Of a DNA stretch of 64,000 nucleotides, positions 1-12,300 are shown in pieces (position 1 is the stretch's first letter; the number at the start of each line of letters is the position of its first letter). A model generated the notes under the pieces. That model was not told the origin of the DNA and did no database searches. It saw only the letters and a list, made by a program, of their open reading frames with translations. Origin of the DNA: Boesenbergia rotunda (taxonomy: Eukaryota; Streptophyta; Magnoliopsida; Zingiberales; Zingiberaceae); assembly GCA_024364735.1 (NCBI GenBank), contig JAGFNQ010002612.1:327452-391451 (forward strand), written 5' to 3'. Both the position numbers and the translations under genes were made by a program.

Positions 1-888
1 AATACAATATAAGTGAGACACTTAATTTAGTTCCTAGACGAAGACAAAAGAAATAACACTTATCAATTAAAAGAAGGATGCAGGACCGAAAGGTACGTAC
101 AATGACAAATAAAAGAAAAACGTTAAGCTCGCGAAGCTTCTGAGGCACAATGAAGGCACAGATTAGCAAAAACGATATTTGTCATTTCAATTTCAAAATT
201 TGGAGCAAGGGGAATGAAGACAAATTCATTTGAGATAAAATGTTGAAGGACAGATGTAAAGGTATAACCCAAAAAGAAAAAGAATAATGCAGTGGCAATC
301 ATGGAATATCTAAGGAAGTTATTTCAGTAAGAATTTTAACTGATAAGTGAGGAAGAAAACATGAAGGTTAACAAATTTTACAGTGCTGTCACAGATGACT
401 TCAGGAGAGAAAAAGAAAGGATAGAATCAGCTCTGGCATCATAGGATGCTTATTCCATATTGAAAAAACAAATTAATCCACGATAATGCTTCCAAATACT
501 ATGAAGTAAATAAAACTCGTAAAAGATTTTATTTTGAACCAGGGTATTCCAAACATAGAGTGAAGATGATTCCTACTATGCAGTCCGTATGTGCTATTGT
601 ACCGTTATCCATACTGAAAGAATTATCGTTTAGCATGCTCCTCATCAACTACAATGCCCAGAATAATAATTTCTGAAGCTATAATCAGGTTAATATATGA
701 AAAAGCCAAATTTCACTTGTTTCTTCATGTGCATGTACTGCACAGTATATCATTTTAATTTCCACAGCAACCAATTGAAGTTACGCTAGAATTGCGAAGC
801 AGATACGCAGTGGGGCGATGCAAAATGGCATAAGCAACTAAGAGAGCATGATGGTACAAGAGAAATGTTTTTCATGCTAACAACATAC

Positions 889-1414
889 CATTCCTCTGAT
901 AAGTGCTCGATAGTTCTGACTTGTACTTCGGATGAAAATAGCAAGCGAGCTGGATTACCATGAAATTTGGATTGTTTCAAGAGTCGCAAGGAAAAAAAAA
1001 AAAAAAAAAAAAAAAATCAACCGAAGTAGGACTAACTCTCACCGAAAAGTAGCACTGAGAAGATGGAACCCACAGATTTGAGCTCCCTGTATCGAAAATC
1101 ACAGAGAAATTCTGCGGAGGAGTACCAATGCCAATCTCCCCGAAGTATTGGGCGTTCATATAATTCTTGAGCGAAATGATATCCTCATCTCCGTTACTCA
1201 CAACACCACTCCTCACTCCAAATCTCTGCCACATCAAACCCTTTATTTCCTTCTTCGAGAACCGCATCGCAAGCCTGCTATTTTCATCCAATGGTTTCTT
1301 CCGCAGACCAATTCGAACCAATCCATCGGTGGCGGACGAGGCCGGCGTACCCAGATGTAGTGAAATGATCGATAGAATCAAAGGAATCGCAAAGCCACCA
1401 CGCACAATCCCCAT
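889..1414 (-). CDS. Phytepsin-like vacuolar aspartic protease, first two coding exons (3' partial)
   Basis: Two coding exons are visible on the minus strand: 1414-1043 (124 codons) and 949-889. The first begins with a hydrophobic signal peptide (about residues 1-27), followed by a propeptide, the YFGEIGIGTPPQNF segment and the first catalytic motif DTGSSNLWVP (Asp108). It ends CYFS at a GT donor at 1042. The second reads LACYFHPKYKSELSSTYQRN, the conserved cysteine-bearing stretch of plant aspartic proteases, and stops at a GTATGT donor at 888. The second catalytic Asp and the plant-specific insert (saposin-like) expected in this family must lie further left, mostly outside the window; I found no third exon in 1-888. 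A leader exon ends at a GTAAGT donor near 1606, so there is a 5' UTR intron. Family members act in the vacuole or secretory path as acid endopeptidases. The poly(T) run just after exon 1 (minus sense) lies in intron. Confidence 0.88.
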
Positions 1415-1740
1415 TATGGCTGATGCATCCCAACAACAGATCCAAATGGATAACCCTTAGAATTTATCAAAGAAACTTCGATTTTTAAGCGGAATCGAAA
1501 CTAAAACACTATCCCTAAGAAATCTCCTCGACGGATACAGTGACACAAAAACAAAACAACAAAAAGAAAATGTAAAACAAGATTCGTACTTATGAATAAG
1601 ACTTACCGAAGAAAGGATCGAAATGGGATGAGAGAAATCGCCGAGGCTAGCGAGACGAAGAGATCGGTTCCGCAAAGAGAAAAAGCTTCGCGATCTTTCA
1701 ACCCGCAGAAACTCTCAGAAGACCATCGGATCTTCACGTA

Positions 1741-1750
1741 TTTATATAAA
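1741..1750 (-). promoter_or_regulatory. TATA box of the aspartic protease gene
   Basis: TTTATATAAA lies about 135 bases upstream of the leader-exon donor on the minus strand. The spacing suits transcription starting near 1715 and a spliced 5' UTR. Placement is by motif and position only. Confidence 0.5.
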
Positions 1751-1759
1751 GCGAGAGCC

Positions 1760-2480
1760 GTCCATTGAGGCAACGACAGACGTTTCGTTCCTGTTAGGTG
1801 CTTCCCATAATGGGTTCAGGATCCTATGCAATTGTTCCGAATCTAGATTCATTTCTGACCGTCCATCTTTAAATTATGCCACTCAAGACCACAGATGAAA
1901 AAATTGAAACATTAATAATAAATAATATTTGGAGAGGATCGACCATCATTTCGTGTGGGCATCGTGGAAGTCGTGGTGTGCCACGTCATTTTTTACACGC
2001 AGCTAACTGCGAACGCAAGGATTGACGAAAACATGCAGGATGTTGCCACGTAATAAGTCCTCCAAATTTAACGAATAACAGAAACGGCTGCGATCGCTAC
2101 CGAGATAATTGCCAGCGACAACACCCGCACCACTACGTAAGCTGGGAAGAGAGGCACGTGACTAAGTCGCAAATAACGGACTAATGTAATAATGTTATTA
2201 AAAAAAGAAGTAACGTATCGTCACGAGATAAACAAGTACAACTACGCAAGCATGAAAGCGTGTTCATAGAAAGAAAGGTGTTATGGACTTTGTAGCAGCC
2301 AAGGCGTTATATTTGAACGCAAAAATCAATTAATAAGAGGACAAAATGTGACGGCCCAAATTGTCTCTTTAGCTGACTAAATGCTCGAATAAAAGGCTTG
2401 TCTGGGGCCCATCGCCATGTGAAGGGCTATTCGAATTCGCTGGGACCGATATAAAGCAAAACCATTTCGAGCCCTAGTTC
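1760..2480. other. Divergent intergenic region, protease / endosulfine
   Basis: About 0.7 kb separates the minus-strand protease leader from the presumed 5' exon of the plus-strand endosulfine gene. It holds no convincing ORF or repeat. It is probably the shared upstream control region of both genes. Confidence 0.4.
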
Positions 2481-5052
2481 TGCGATTGGATCCCCAAATC
2501 TTAATCCGGTGGGAATCTCGGCGGGCAAACACGGCCGACGAAATCGAGATCGCCGCGCAAACCTCGACGCCGGAGGGAGGCGACACAGGGTATTCGTGTT
2601 CATTTGCTCTTTTGCTTTCTATGATTCTTCTGATGGAATCCAAGCCTGCTGTTTTTTTTCCTCCTCGTGTTTTGTTCATCCGTCTGATTACGTGTAGCGA
2701 TTTGCGGAATTACCTGGTGGGAGTGGAATTCTACTCGTTTCAGAGCTCACACGCAGAGTTTCGATTCGGTTTCTCGGTTTATGAATTACTGTAGTGGAAT
2801 GTAGGATTAATCTCTGTATGTACCACGCGTTGTTCTCCTAGATTAGATTCCTATTCGGCTATTCCACCTGAATTTTATTTGGAGCAAGATGAAGTCAAAC
2901 GGAAGTTCCTTTAGTACTGATGTTGAATATGCTTTTGCTTGTTTATCTGATTTCTTGATTTATGCTACAGTTGGGCAAATAATATTTATCCTGTCGTTAG
3001 CCATTCAAGATAGTTTGACAGAATGTCAAGGGCAAATATGAATTTCCACCGCTTCTGTTGAATGATACCTCCGGTCCATATCACTCCTTATGGCTAGTTT
3101 GCTTGATTTTTCACTTCGATGCTAGCAATGCCTATACGCCTGGTTGCAAATTGGATGCATTTCCGTCGGTAACGCAGGGAAAGTTGCAAATTGGAAATTG
3201 CAACTGACGTTTTTTTAAACAATGTTCCTCAGCAGCCCTGCTAACCATAGACATAAATGGTTTTGTTCTTCTAGCTGCACACGAAGAATTTCATCTTACT
3301 GAGATTTTTTTTTTTTTTGACTCAAAAGTGCTCGCACATGAACAAGTCTTGCACACGCCTTCATCATACTTCGAAGGAAGGAGTTATATGTTATTGAGAT
3401 AAGTACTCATGGTTCATCCTTGATACTTATTATGGGCCCAGGATGTATTTCATGTGTGACATTGTGGTTTTGTGAGCTCGTCAAAGAGAACTCACTGATC
3501 TCATAGTGGAGATATGATTTTCTCCTTCATGATCTCTCCACCCCTGCGTTCCATGTCTTGTTTTCCCCGTGATGGTCAAAATGAGTTAGTTGTCTTATTC
3601 AGCTTAGAACCTCAACTTCATGGCTCGTAACATTATGCTTACCAAATCCCTAAGAATTGGAAGATGTAATCCGAAGGTAAGATCATGTATAATTTTTCTA
3701 GTAGAGTGTAGATTAATATACCTATTACTAGCACATTTATTCCTGTTAGGATATCCTTTAAATTCATAGTACATTAAGTATTGGTAAGTAACAGGAAATA
3801 AATTCAAATCTCAGGAAACCCATTAAACTAAAAATATTTAATTTTACTATCATCTTGAGAAACTTTATGAATTTGTTTCAACAGTTGTCTAAAAAGAAGT
3901 CTAGCTGGCTGTTTAGGAGGTTTGGCCAAGGGACCACTTTGCCTATCCCATACATAGTTCATATATTTAACCATTCAATCAATCTATGTGGACAATATAT
4001 GTGGGCTAGGTGAATTCGTATATTTAGCCATTCAATCAATCAATGTGGACAATATATGTGGGTTAGGTGAATAAGTAGAGCATTGCCAATTTAAATGAGT
4101 CAAATGAACCAGATTTGTTTTCCCTTTTTTTTCTAAAATAGAAATTGATTTCCCTTATACCAAACCCCTTTCTATCCCTTCATCCCTTTCTCACATGAAA
4201 ACCTTCTTCTTCATCTTCATTCTCCTACTGCTGTAATTTCTTCTTCTGTCATGGCAATGTCTTCATCTTCTTAGTTTTGTTTTCCTATGTCTCATCTCAT
4301 CTCATATTTACAACTCTTTTTAAAATCAGCTGCTGATAGTTGCTAGAGTTTACAAAATTTTCTGCTCTCGAAGATAAATAAATCTCCGTCTTTTTCTCTT
4401 TTCTAGTTCTCATATCTTCTATAGCATTAAAATTGTTTGCCTTCAAAATTTCTGCTAAAATAATTGTTATAGTTGTTATGTTATGTGATTTCCTGTAATG
4501 TAAAATGATGAAATTGTATGTATCAAAATTTACTCATCACTTAATTACTTGTGAACTTATATTGATTGATCAAATATAGTCATTGTTAACTTTTAAGCTT
4601 AAATATTATTTTGGCGCTGATTGCATATGCCTCCACATATTGCACATGCACTATGTAGTGTGTTGGCCTCTTGGCTCTTGCCATCTGAAAATTTTTAAAA
4701 TCTTAGTTTACACAGTCATTCACTATCTTATAAACTAATGAAAATTTTCTTATGCAAGACTATAAATGTATTTTATAACAATATATACCCAGCTTATTTC
4801 TTTCTTTAAGTGTCTGCATCTGGAGTTGATTGATAAAAGAGATTTTATATAGTAGCTGCCCATTTTCTTGACAGTGATTTTTCTCGGATTTTAACATTCC
4901 AGACCAGTTCACTGTGATTCGCTGTACTCACTTCCATGATATTTCCTTTATATCTTATCTTACATTTCTATCGTTTTAGCCTTTTTTTATTTGACTTTAT
5001 ATGTTCTAATTAAACCTTCATCCCTTGCAAGCAAAGGACTTCCAAGGGCATC
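2481..5052 (+). other. Probable 5' UTR exon and long leader intron of the endosulfine gene
   Basis: A GC-rich stretch at about 2480-2600 looks like a plant 5' UTR exon, and the coding start lies 2.4 kb downstream behind a pyrimidine-rich acceptor region (just before 5035-5040). The interval is AT-rich, has stops in all frames and shows no protein family. A near-duplicate of about 60 bases occurs at 3960-4080 (ATATTTAACCATTCAATCAA...). The exact leader exon boundaries cannot be fixed by eye. Confidence 0.35.
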
Positions 5053-6585
5053 ATGTCAGACATAAAGGTTGATGATGTTTCCAAGGATACTGAATTAAAC
5101 CAAAATGAGGAGGCCAATACCATGCCCTCTGCAGAACAAGAGGTGATATTATGACATTTTGTTCCTTTTTATTGCCTAAAGTGATGGATGAGATTATGCA
5201 TATTATTAAACCCTGAGGACTTATTTGCTATTATATTTATTGTTGAAATGTCATTTAGCTGTTAAAATGTGACATTATTGGGTTCCTTAAATGCCTTGTT
5301 TGTTTGCAGGAGCAAGTGATAAAGAAAAAATATGGTGGAATTGTACCCAAAAAACCACCGTTGATATCCAAGGTATGATCTCTTTTTTTTAAAAATGATG
5401 AGTAAATTTGGTATTGTTGATATGACTCAAGTTGAGTCTATTAATAATTATCAATGTGGCTGATACTGGTTCTGACTATAGTTCACACTAGAAATAAGCA
5501 AAAAAAAAAAAAATCTTTATTGCAGATTAAGAAAAAGTTACTTGCATGTTGATGCTTGGAAATTTCTTCCCGGTTTGAAGTTTAAGCCATTTATAAGTTC
5601 GCTTTGAGATCTGAAATGATACTCCCTTCTTTGAAAAGTTTGTAAGACCAACTACTACAAGATGGTTCAACTAAGAATACTAGAAGGTGCCAAAAATTGA
5701 TCTGAATCTTAGGCTGGTTTTACTTGGGTGGAAAAATCCAAGGGGAACAAGGGTAAGAGGAAATTACAAAAAATGTACCACTCGATATGAAATTTTACAA
5801 ATCTCTCTTTTCCTCCCCTTCTTCCTTATGGCCTTTCTTCTAGGTGGCATTGAGGGAGCACAACTGAATGTTTCAAGTGAACACAACCTGAATTAAGCTG
5901 CTTAACAATACACATTATTTTTTAATTTTCCTGTGGATAACAATTCAACACAATAAAGATTTCGTTTTGTAGGATCACGAGCGTGCTTTCTTTGACTCTG
6001 CTGATTGGGCATTAGGGAAGGTATTATTATCATCTTGAATTTTCATTTTCAGTGAGGAACATCAACGGTCAGCCATTCTGATATCGATGTCCTTACTGCT
6101 CACCCAAGTGATATTGATTTTCATCTTTTACTTGTGCTTCACAACAGCAGGGAGGACATGCTCAAAAACCCAAGGGTCCCCTTGAGGCACTTCGACCAAA
6201 GCTGCAGGTACCCATATTACCAAAGACTCTGTAATACTAAGTCTTCAAGTTGGTCTGACTCTGCCTTGTCGAGAAATGCATAAAATTTTACATTGGAGGA
6301 TACTCTAACCATTGTACTAGCAACTGATATTTAATCAATAGCTCTATTTTCTTATTTGTGTAATTTTCTCCAATCTCTAGCCCACACCTCAGCAGCAGGT
6401 ACGTTCCCGACGCCCAGTTTATGCCTCAAGTGAAACTGAAGGTGTGTGTTTTTGTCTATCTCATTATTTTTTGCTGTCCAGCTGCAATCTTGTAATTGAT
6501 AACATCATATCTTTCAGATGGAGATAATGCTGCTTCCGAGGGAGTGAATGACAATAACGATGGCACCGACGGCAGTGATCAGTAA
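5053..6585 (+). CDS. Endosulfine / ARPP-19 family protein (PP2A regulator)
   Basis: Six coding exons join in frame to 129 codons: 5053-5142, 5310-5372, 5973-6020, 6148-6207, 6381-6441, 6518-6585, all with GT-AG borders. The core reads KKYGGIVPKKPPLISK, then HERAFFDSADWALGKQGG and KGPLEALRPKLQPTPQQ. FDSADW (residues 58-63) matches the FDSGDY motif of animal endosulfine, whose serine (Ser60 here) is phosphorylated by Greatwall-type kinases so that the protein inhibits PP2A-B55. N- and C-termini are acidic and low in complexity, as usual for this small disordered family. Exon 4 is preceded by CAGCAG, a tandem acceptor that could add or drop one Gln. CAG|GTACG inside exon 5 is a possible cryptic donor. 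The cytosolic role in plants is inferred from the family. Confidence 0.93.
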
Positions 6586-7726
6586 CTTCTTAATGCAGTC
6601 TTCCAGTTGGGAATTTTTCTTTGATGAAGTACGACCAATCCATTTTTAACTTCCTCTAAATAAGAAGTGCACATTATCTTGCATTTGGCACGATTGGTTT
6701 GCTGCTGAGACTTATACTAATGAACATAGCATCTGTGTTGTTAAATTGCACCTGTAATTTGTATCCTGATGCCAACCTAACACATGAAATTGTGCAACTT
6801 ATGTATCATGTTAAGATCTTCCCAGGGCCTGTTGAGTCTTTCCAACTTGTATCATTTTCAACATGGAAATTTATATTTTAATCTTTAAAAAAATCTTGTT
6901 GGTATGGTGATATCATATCATATGGAACTTTGCATCTTCCTCTTGGTAGATTTTCAACTTTATATTTTCACCTTAGAATGAGTATGAGCCTAACCCAATT
7001 TCAGAATCACCTAGCTCCAGCTAGGTGTTAGTAGGGCTATAAATAAACCAAATTGAGCCCAGCGTTCAGAGTGTTGACGAGGAACCAAGCTGAGCTCAGC
7101 GTTCGAGTTTTGATAAGATAATCTAGGCAATTTATATCGAATTTAAAATGAAAGCCAACGAAATGATCATTCAAGTTGGATTTGATTTTTTTTTTTTGTG
7201 AAATTGAACTGGATTTATTTAGATGTATCGGGATCTCTATTCAATCTTGTTTTATTTGAATTTTTATTTATTTGATTGGTTATTGAATTTGATAATTTAA
7301 ATTTATTATTTCATTTTAAATATTTTTATTTATTTAATATGTTGATAAAAATTTTACTAATGAATATTGAATATTATTTATGAATATTAACGAGTTGAAT
7401 ATGTATATATTTAAATTTATTTATTAGTTTAATGAGTTATTCAAATTTATTTATTTAATTGATTATGTATTAAATGAATATCAATAAATTATTGTCAATT
7501 ATTACTATCAAGTTAGAATATTAAATTAATTTATTTATTAGTTTAACAAATTATTTAATTTTTTTATTTAATTGATTAGGATTTTAAAAAATATGAATAA
7601 ATTATTATCAATTATTATTATCAAGTTAAATAATAAATTTATTTACGAATCTGTTATGCATTTAGCATCCTAGGTGGAAACTCCGTTTTGCGCTAATTTA
7701 CCCATATGACCCGTAACAATGTCAAT
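6586..7726. other. 3' UTR of endosulfine, then AT-rich intergenic DNA
   Basis: The first 300 bases are probably endosulfine 3' UTR. From about 7000 the DNA is very AT-rich, with degenerate repeats of TTTATTTATTTAATTGATTA type and short inverted pieces. No gene is visible. Confidence 0.4.
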
Positions 7727-8200
7727 AGGAGTGTTAAAAATAGATCTTATCCTACTACTCCATCTAAATCAATTTGAAAAATTTAAGTTTGGATTGAAAA
7801 TTTTTAAATTCGGATCGAATTTGAGTATGAGGATTTTGGATTAAAAAATTTTAGGTCGGATTTAGATTTATCCAAATTTAAGATTTAGGTAGTTTTATTG
7901 AGATTAAATCAAATTTTATTTTAAAAATTAAGATATATATCAATACTAATAGGATAATAATAAAATATTAATATAAAAAGTAAAGAATTATAAATGAAAT
8001 AGTCAAAAAAAAATTATTTTGAATCGATTTTGTTTAAATTATTCAATTTCGGATTAGTCGGGTTAATAGGTTGGTCGAATTCAAATTTGAATTTAAAGTT
8101 TTGATTAAATTCAGATTTAGATCGAGATATTTTAAAAAAAAACAACTCAAATTCAACCTTATATGTTTTAAAAAAATTCAATTATTCATTTGACATTCCT
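7727..8200 (+). repeat. Dispersed AT-rich repeat R1, copy 1
   Basis: This roughly 470-bp block matches 37721-38152 in the same orientation. Shared words include the opening TGTTAAAAATAGAT / TGTCAAAAATAAAC, the GGATTAAAAAATTTTAGGTCGG / GGATTAAAAATTTTATGATCGG region and ATTAAATCAAATTTTATTTTAAAA. The ends look inverted (AGGAGTGTTAAA and, reversed, AGGAATGTCAAA), which suggests a non-autonomous DNA element. No coding capacity. Confidence 0.6.
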
Positions 8201-8467
8201 AAATATAGCACGAGCTCATCGTTTAGGTTCGAGCCACGGAGATGATGAGATATAAATTTTTATATTGTGTATAAAAATTTCTCCTCAATCTCGTCTTGTC
8301 AATTATCATAATTTATTTCTTCCGTGCTAATTATGAGATGGACGGACAGAGACGTTGAGAGTGCATTTTGTCTTCTGTCACGAGCTCACCGTGTGGAACA
8401 ACACTACAAGGAGGACAGATCCTTTGTTCCACTTTGCCTTCTGTCCCGCCTATCTCATTCGTCGACG

Positions 8468-8747
8468 ATGGCTAACGAGTCATCCGATCGTCGATCGGAC
8501 ACCACTGCCGGCCTCCGGCCATCGCCCCGAACAAAACTAAACTCTGAGGTACGGTGAACCTGTCGGGATCACCGCAATTGTGATCTTGCCGGATTCATCG
8601 TTGAATTCGTCGATATTGCAATTGCGACGATTCTACTCAGCTTATCGTTCTTTCACGATATCGTTTGATTCAGGACGAGTATGAGAAAGACGAGACGGGA
8701 CCTTATGAGACAGAGGATCACGTCCGTCTGCACTTTGTGGTGGACAG
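8468..8747 (+). CDS. Unrecognised two-exon gene fragment
   Basis: An ATG at 8468 opens 27 codons (MANESSDRRSDTTAGLRPSP...) ending at a clean donor GAG|GTACGG (8548). A good acceptor TTGATTCAG at 8665-8673 leads in frame into DEYEKDETGPYETEDHVRLH FVVD, which ends at another consensus donor CAG|GTACG after 8747. The sense of the frame across both borders and the protein-like composition suggest a genuine gene start. I see no continuing exon before the Di19 promoter, so this is either the 5' end of a truncated gene or a captured fragment. I do not recognise the family and infer no function. Confidence 0.35.
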
Positions 8748-9137
8748 GTACGTTGGATATTGTTTTCATAATTAATGAATGGAATAAAATATATACCAGC
8801 TATTTATTTCGAAAAGATTTCTATATATTTGGATCCCAAAAACGTGTTCAAACGACGGAGGCGAGACGAGCTTGGCTGACTCATGGAATGATGGAAGTTT
8901 CCACGCTGTTTCTGCGCGGAAAGGAAACGCGGCGACAACTGTGAACGTCCCAAACAGCGTCCTCAATCCCTTTGACTCATCGAGTTTTGATTCGTTATCT
9001 TCGCTAATGCCTGTCTGCGTCGGATCAAATCAACACAGAGATCGGATCGGAAAATGGGCTCAGCAGCGTTAAAAATCTTGAAAGGCCTTGTGCTGGCCGT
9101 CCCACACAGGGGCAAATGGGAACGCGCGTCCTCGGGA

Positions 9138-9143
9138 CACGTG
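9138..9143 (+). promoter_or_regulatory. G-box upstream of Di19
   Basis: CACGTG within GGGACACGTGGTC lies about 250 bases before the Di19 start codon. G-boxes of this form are bound by bZIP and bHLH factors and are common in ABA- and drought-responsive promoters. This fits the stress role known for Di19 genes, but binding is inferred. Confidence 0.4.
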
Positions 9144-9216
9144 GTCAATAAAATAAAGAAACGATCCCATTTACATTGTCGACTCTCCCCTGCGTCTTCC
9201 TCCAACCTCTTCCTCC

Positions 9217-9251
9217 TCATCTCTCTCTCTCCCTCTCTCTCTCTCTCTCCG
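9217..9251 (+). repeat. CT microsatellite in Di19 leader
   Basis: An imperfect (CT)n tract interrupted by CCC lies about 150 bases upstream of the start codon, where plant genes often carry pyrimidine-rich leaders. Confidence 0.7.
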
Positions 9252-9393
9252 CCCACGAATCCGTAGCAGAGGTAGCGAGCAAATCTGAGTTGGGAGGGGT
9301 TTTGTCGTGAGGAAGGGAGAAATCGATTGCTCGGTGTTTGATTTTGTGGTCGTACGCCTTTGTAATCAAAACTATTCGGGTTTTCCCAAATCG

Positions 9394-12300
9394 ATGGACT
9401 CCGATCTCTGGATCTCTCGCCTTGCAGCCGCAAAGAGGCATTACTCGACCCAGCTTCAGCAGAATGTTCAATCAGGTATCATCGGATCGTTCTTCCTTTC
9501 TCTTGCTTTTTATTGTTTACTTTTCTTCCTCGGATTCGGGTAGAAATTGTTTGCCTGATGGGGGTTCTATTTCTTTGATGTAATTTTTTTTTTGGTCCCA
9601 CCTGAGAAATCGAAATTGGATTTTGACAGATCGTTTGAGCATCGACGAATTCGAGATGGAGGAGGAGCTCCGTCCCGATTTCACCTGCCCGTATTGCTAC
9701 GAGGATCACGACATCTCGTCGCTGTGTTCCCATCTTGAAGAGGAGCACGCGTTTGAATCTGCTGCTGCTGTGAGCATCGAAAACCATAGCCTTTGATCAA
9801 AGAAGCTTTTCTTCTTTTTCAGTTTCCCTTGAATGCTTATAGATTTTCGCTAGCATGCTGTGGATAGGCAATAATCAAAGGCGATTTATGCAATAGTTGG
9901 ATACATAAAACTTTATGAGACATCCAATACTCCCTCGATATATAACTGCAGGATTTGGCCATATGCAGATGTTAGCTGACAACACTTTAGTAGGAAGGAG
10001 AAAAATATGAATGGATATGGTATGGGATGTCAGATTATGTAATTTCTGGTCTGCTCGTGTGATATGAGCTTTTTATTGTATGTTTGACCTTACAAATGAT
10101 TTGTCTACGGCATACTTTGCCTGATAAATTCCAGTGTCTTTGTCAAACTCACAACATCTTTCTTCTCCTTTAAGAACTTGTTTTTGCCTCTATTGCTGTG
10201 GTAAGCATCAAAAGACAAAAAACACTAGCCTGCAGATCAGTAAAGACCTTTTTTTTTGGCTTCCCCATGAATGCTTTTTTTGCTTTTCGGTGGTGTTGCT
10301 GCAAATAAGTATTTCTGACATTTATAATCAGAAGTTAGATATTATTGCAAAAACTGATTGTATGCACGTTGTTAGTGAAAATACTAAGGAAAAAATGGTA
10401 GAGAATAGCTAATGTTAAATTGAGTTGATAGTTTTCTATATGCCTTTAATGTCTGCTTGTAAGTTTTCGAAGTAGAAATGCTTTTCTGGTGTATATATTA
10501 TGCCCAATAAATTCTTGTTACAAGTTTAAATGTGGTTTTCAACTCACTGTTTGAATAAATAAATAGGTCAAAAATCACAGGAGCACCCATTTCGGAATCG
10601 TCAAAGTAGCGTCCCATTTTGTTTTTAATCAAAAGGGTATATCATCCCCTGTAAAATGACACAAATGCCTCCACGCGACTCCCGCCTATTTTCCCGTCTA
10701 AATTCGGTTATGTTGTAACGACTACAAAATCATAGCCGCTACAACTGAGCAACAAATTGTGTTGTAGCAGCTACGAAATAGTTGCTACAACCGAGCAGTA
10801 AAATTGTGTTGTAGTATTTACAGTTGCGTAGTTGCTACAACTAAGAATGATGAATCACTTAGAACATATGAGTTTCCTTTTTAATGTTTTCTTTCATTTA
10901 GTAGTGTTATAGAGACATTTGATGCAGAAGATATATCTCAAATATGAAGTCCATTTCTTAATTATCTCATCAAGTTAGAGAAGGATATATCATAACTATT
11001 CAATGACTCACTAAATCACTTGTAACATGTAGCATACACACAACAAAAGTGTTCATTTTATTAGGGTTTATGGGTTTAGACTTTAGGGTTTCTGAGCAAG
11101 CAACTTATCCTTGAAATTGTCACTCTTTTCCCAATTAAAAAATCAATTCCTAATTCCTCTTATGCATGGATTGTAGTTGTAGCAGCTGCTGGTTCGTAGC
11201 TGCTACAACGATGTAGCAACCGCTGGTTTGTAGCTGCTATAACTGTTATATTAGCTATGGTTTCGTACGGCTATAACTGTTGTAATTGTAGTAGATGCTC
11301 AATCATTGTTGTTTCCACATGAAAAATGAGTTCGTTTCTGATAAACTAATCTGATTCCGGGTCTTATAACTAATCTGATGTTAACTTTTCAATTGTCAAC
11401 AAGTCTTTTTAAATTCACCCAAAAAGTTTATTTGAATTTTGCCTAATTCTTTTAAATGAAAATTATGACTTTGTGAAAAGCTCTTTACATTAATAACTAA
11501 GAGAGTTTGACGGAATGATATTTACATATTAGAAATGTTTAGTTAACAATATGTCAGTCTAAGTAATAAAAGACATGAGAATAGATATGAAAAATCTTCA
11601 TTAACATCTTAACTAACCACCCTCAATTGTAGTCGTAGCTGCTACAACTATGTAGCAGTTACGGGTTCATAGTTGTTACAAGCATTGATTTTGGCGGGAA
11701 AAGTAGGAGAAAGATAATAATGGGAATAAGTTACTACTTCATAGTGGACGATAGTTGTGTCATTTTACAAGGGAGTGGAGCACCCTTTTGATAATAAATC
11801 TACATAGGACACCCCTTTGACGATTATTTAAAAAAGGGGTGTCCTTTTGATTTTTGTCCAAATAAATAACTACTGGGCAATTATGTTGGTTACTTTTTTT
11901 TACTTGATTAGTGTTTCACTTTTGTATATGTTGCGGCTTGTGCTTCAAGAGTCTGATCTGAAGTGTTTAGCTGTTTATATCTGTTCCCTTTACAGGTTTG
12001 CCCAATCTGCTATATTAAGGTTGCAAAAGACATGCTGAATCACATCACTCTTCAACATGGGCACATATTCAAGATATCCTTCCTGTTTGATTGCATCCAT
12101 GTCATTTTATCATAATGATTTTACATTTTCCTCTTAACAAAGGATTACATGCAGAGACGTCGAAGGTTACGCAGATTTGCCATCCCTAGCAATCAGACAC
12201 TCTCTCGTTTAGGGAGGGACCTTCGTGAAGCTCATCTGCAGATTCATTTGGGAAATGCTGGTCGTAGAACAAACAACAATGAGGACTCCAACATAGCTTC

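Noticed and set aside
977..1042. Protease frame running on into a poly-Phe tail
   Set aside because: It is read-through past a good GT donor at 1042 into the poly(T) of the intron (minus sense).
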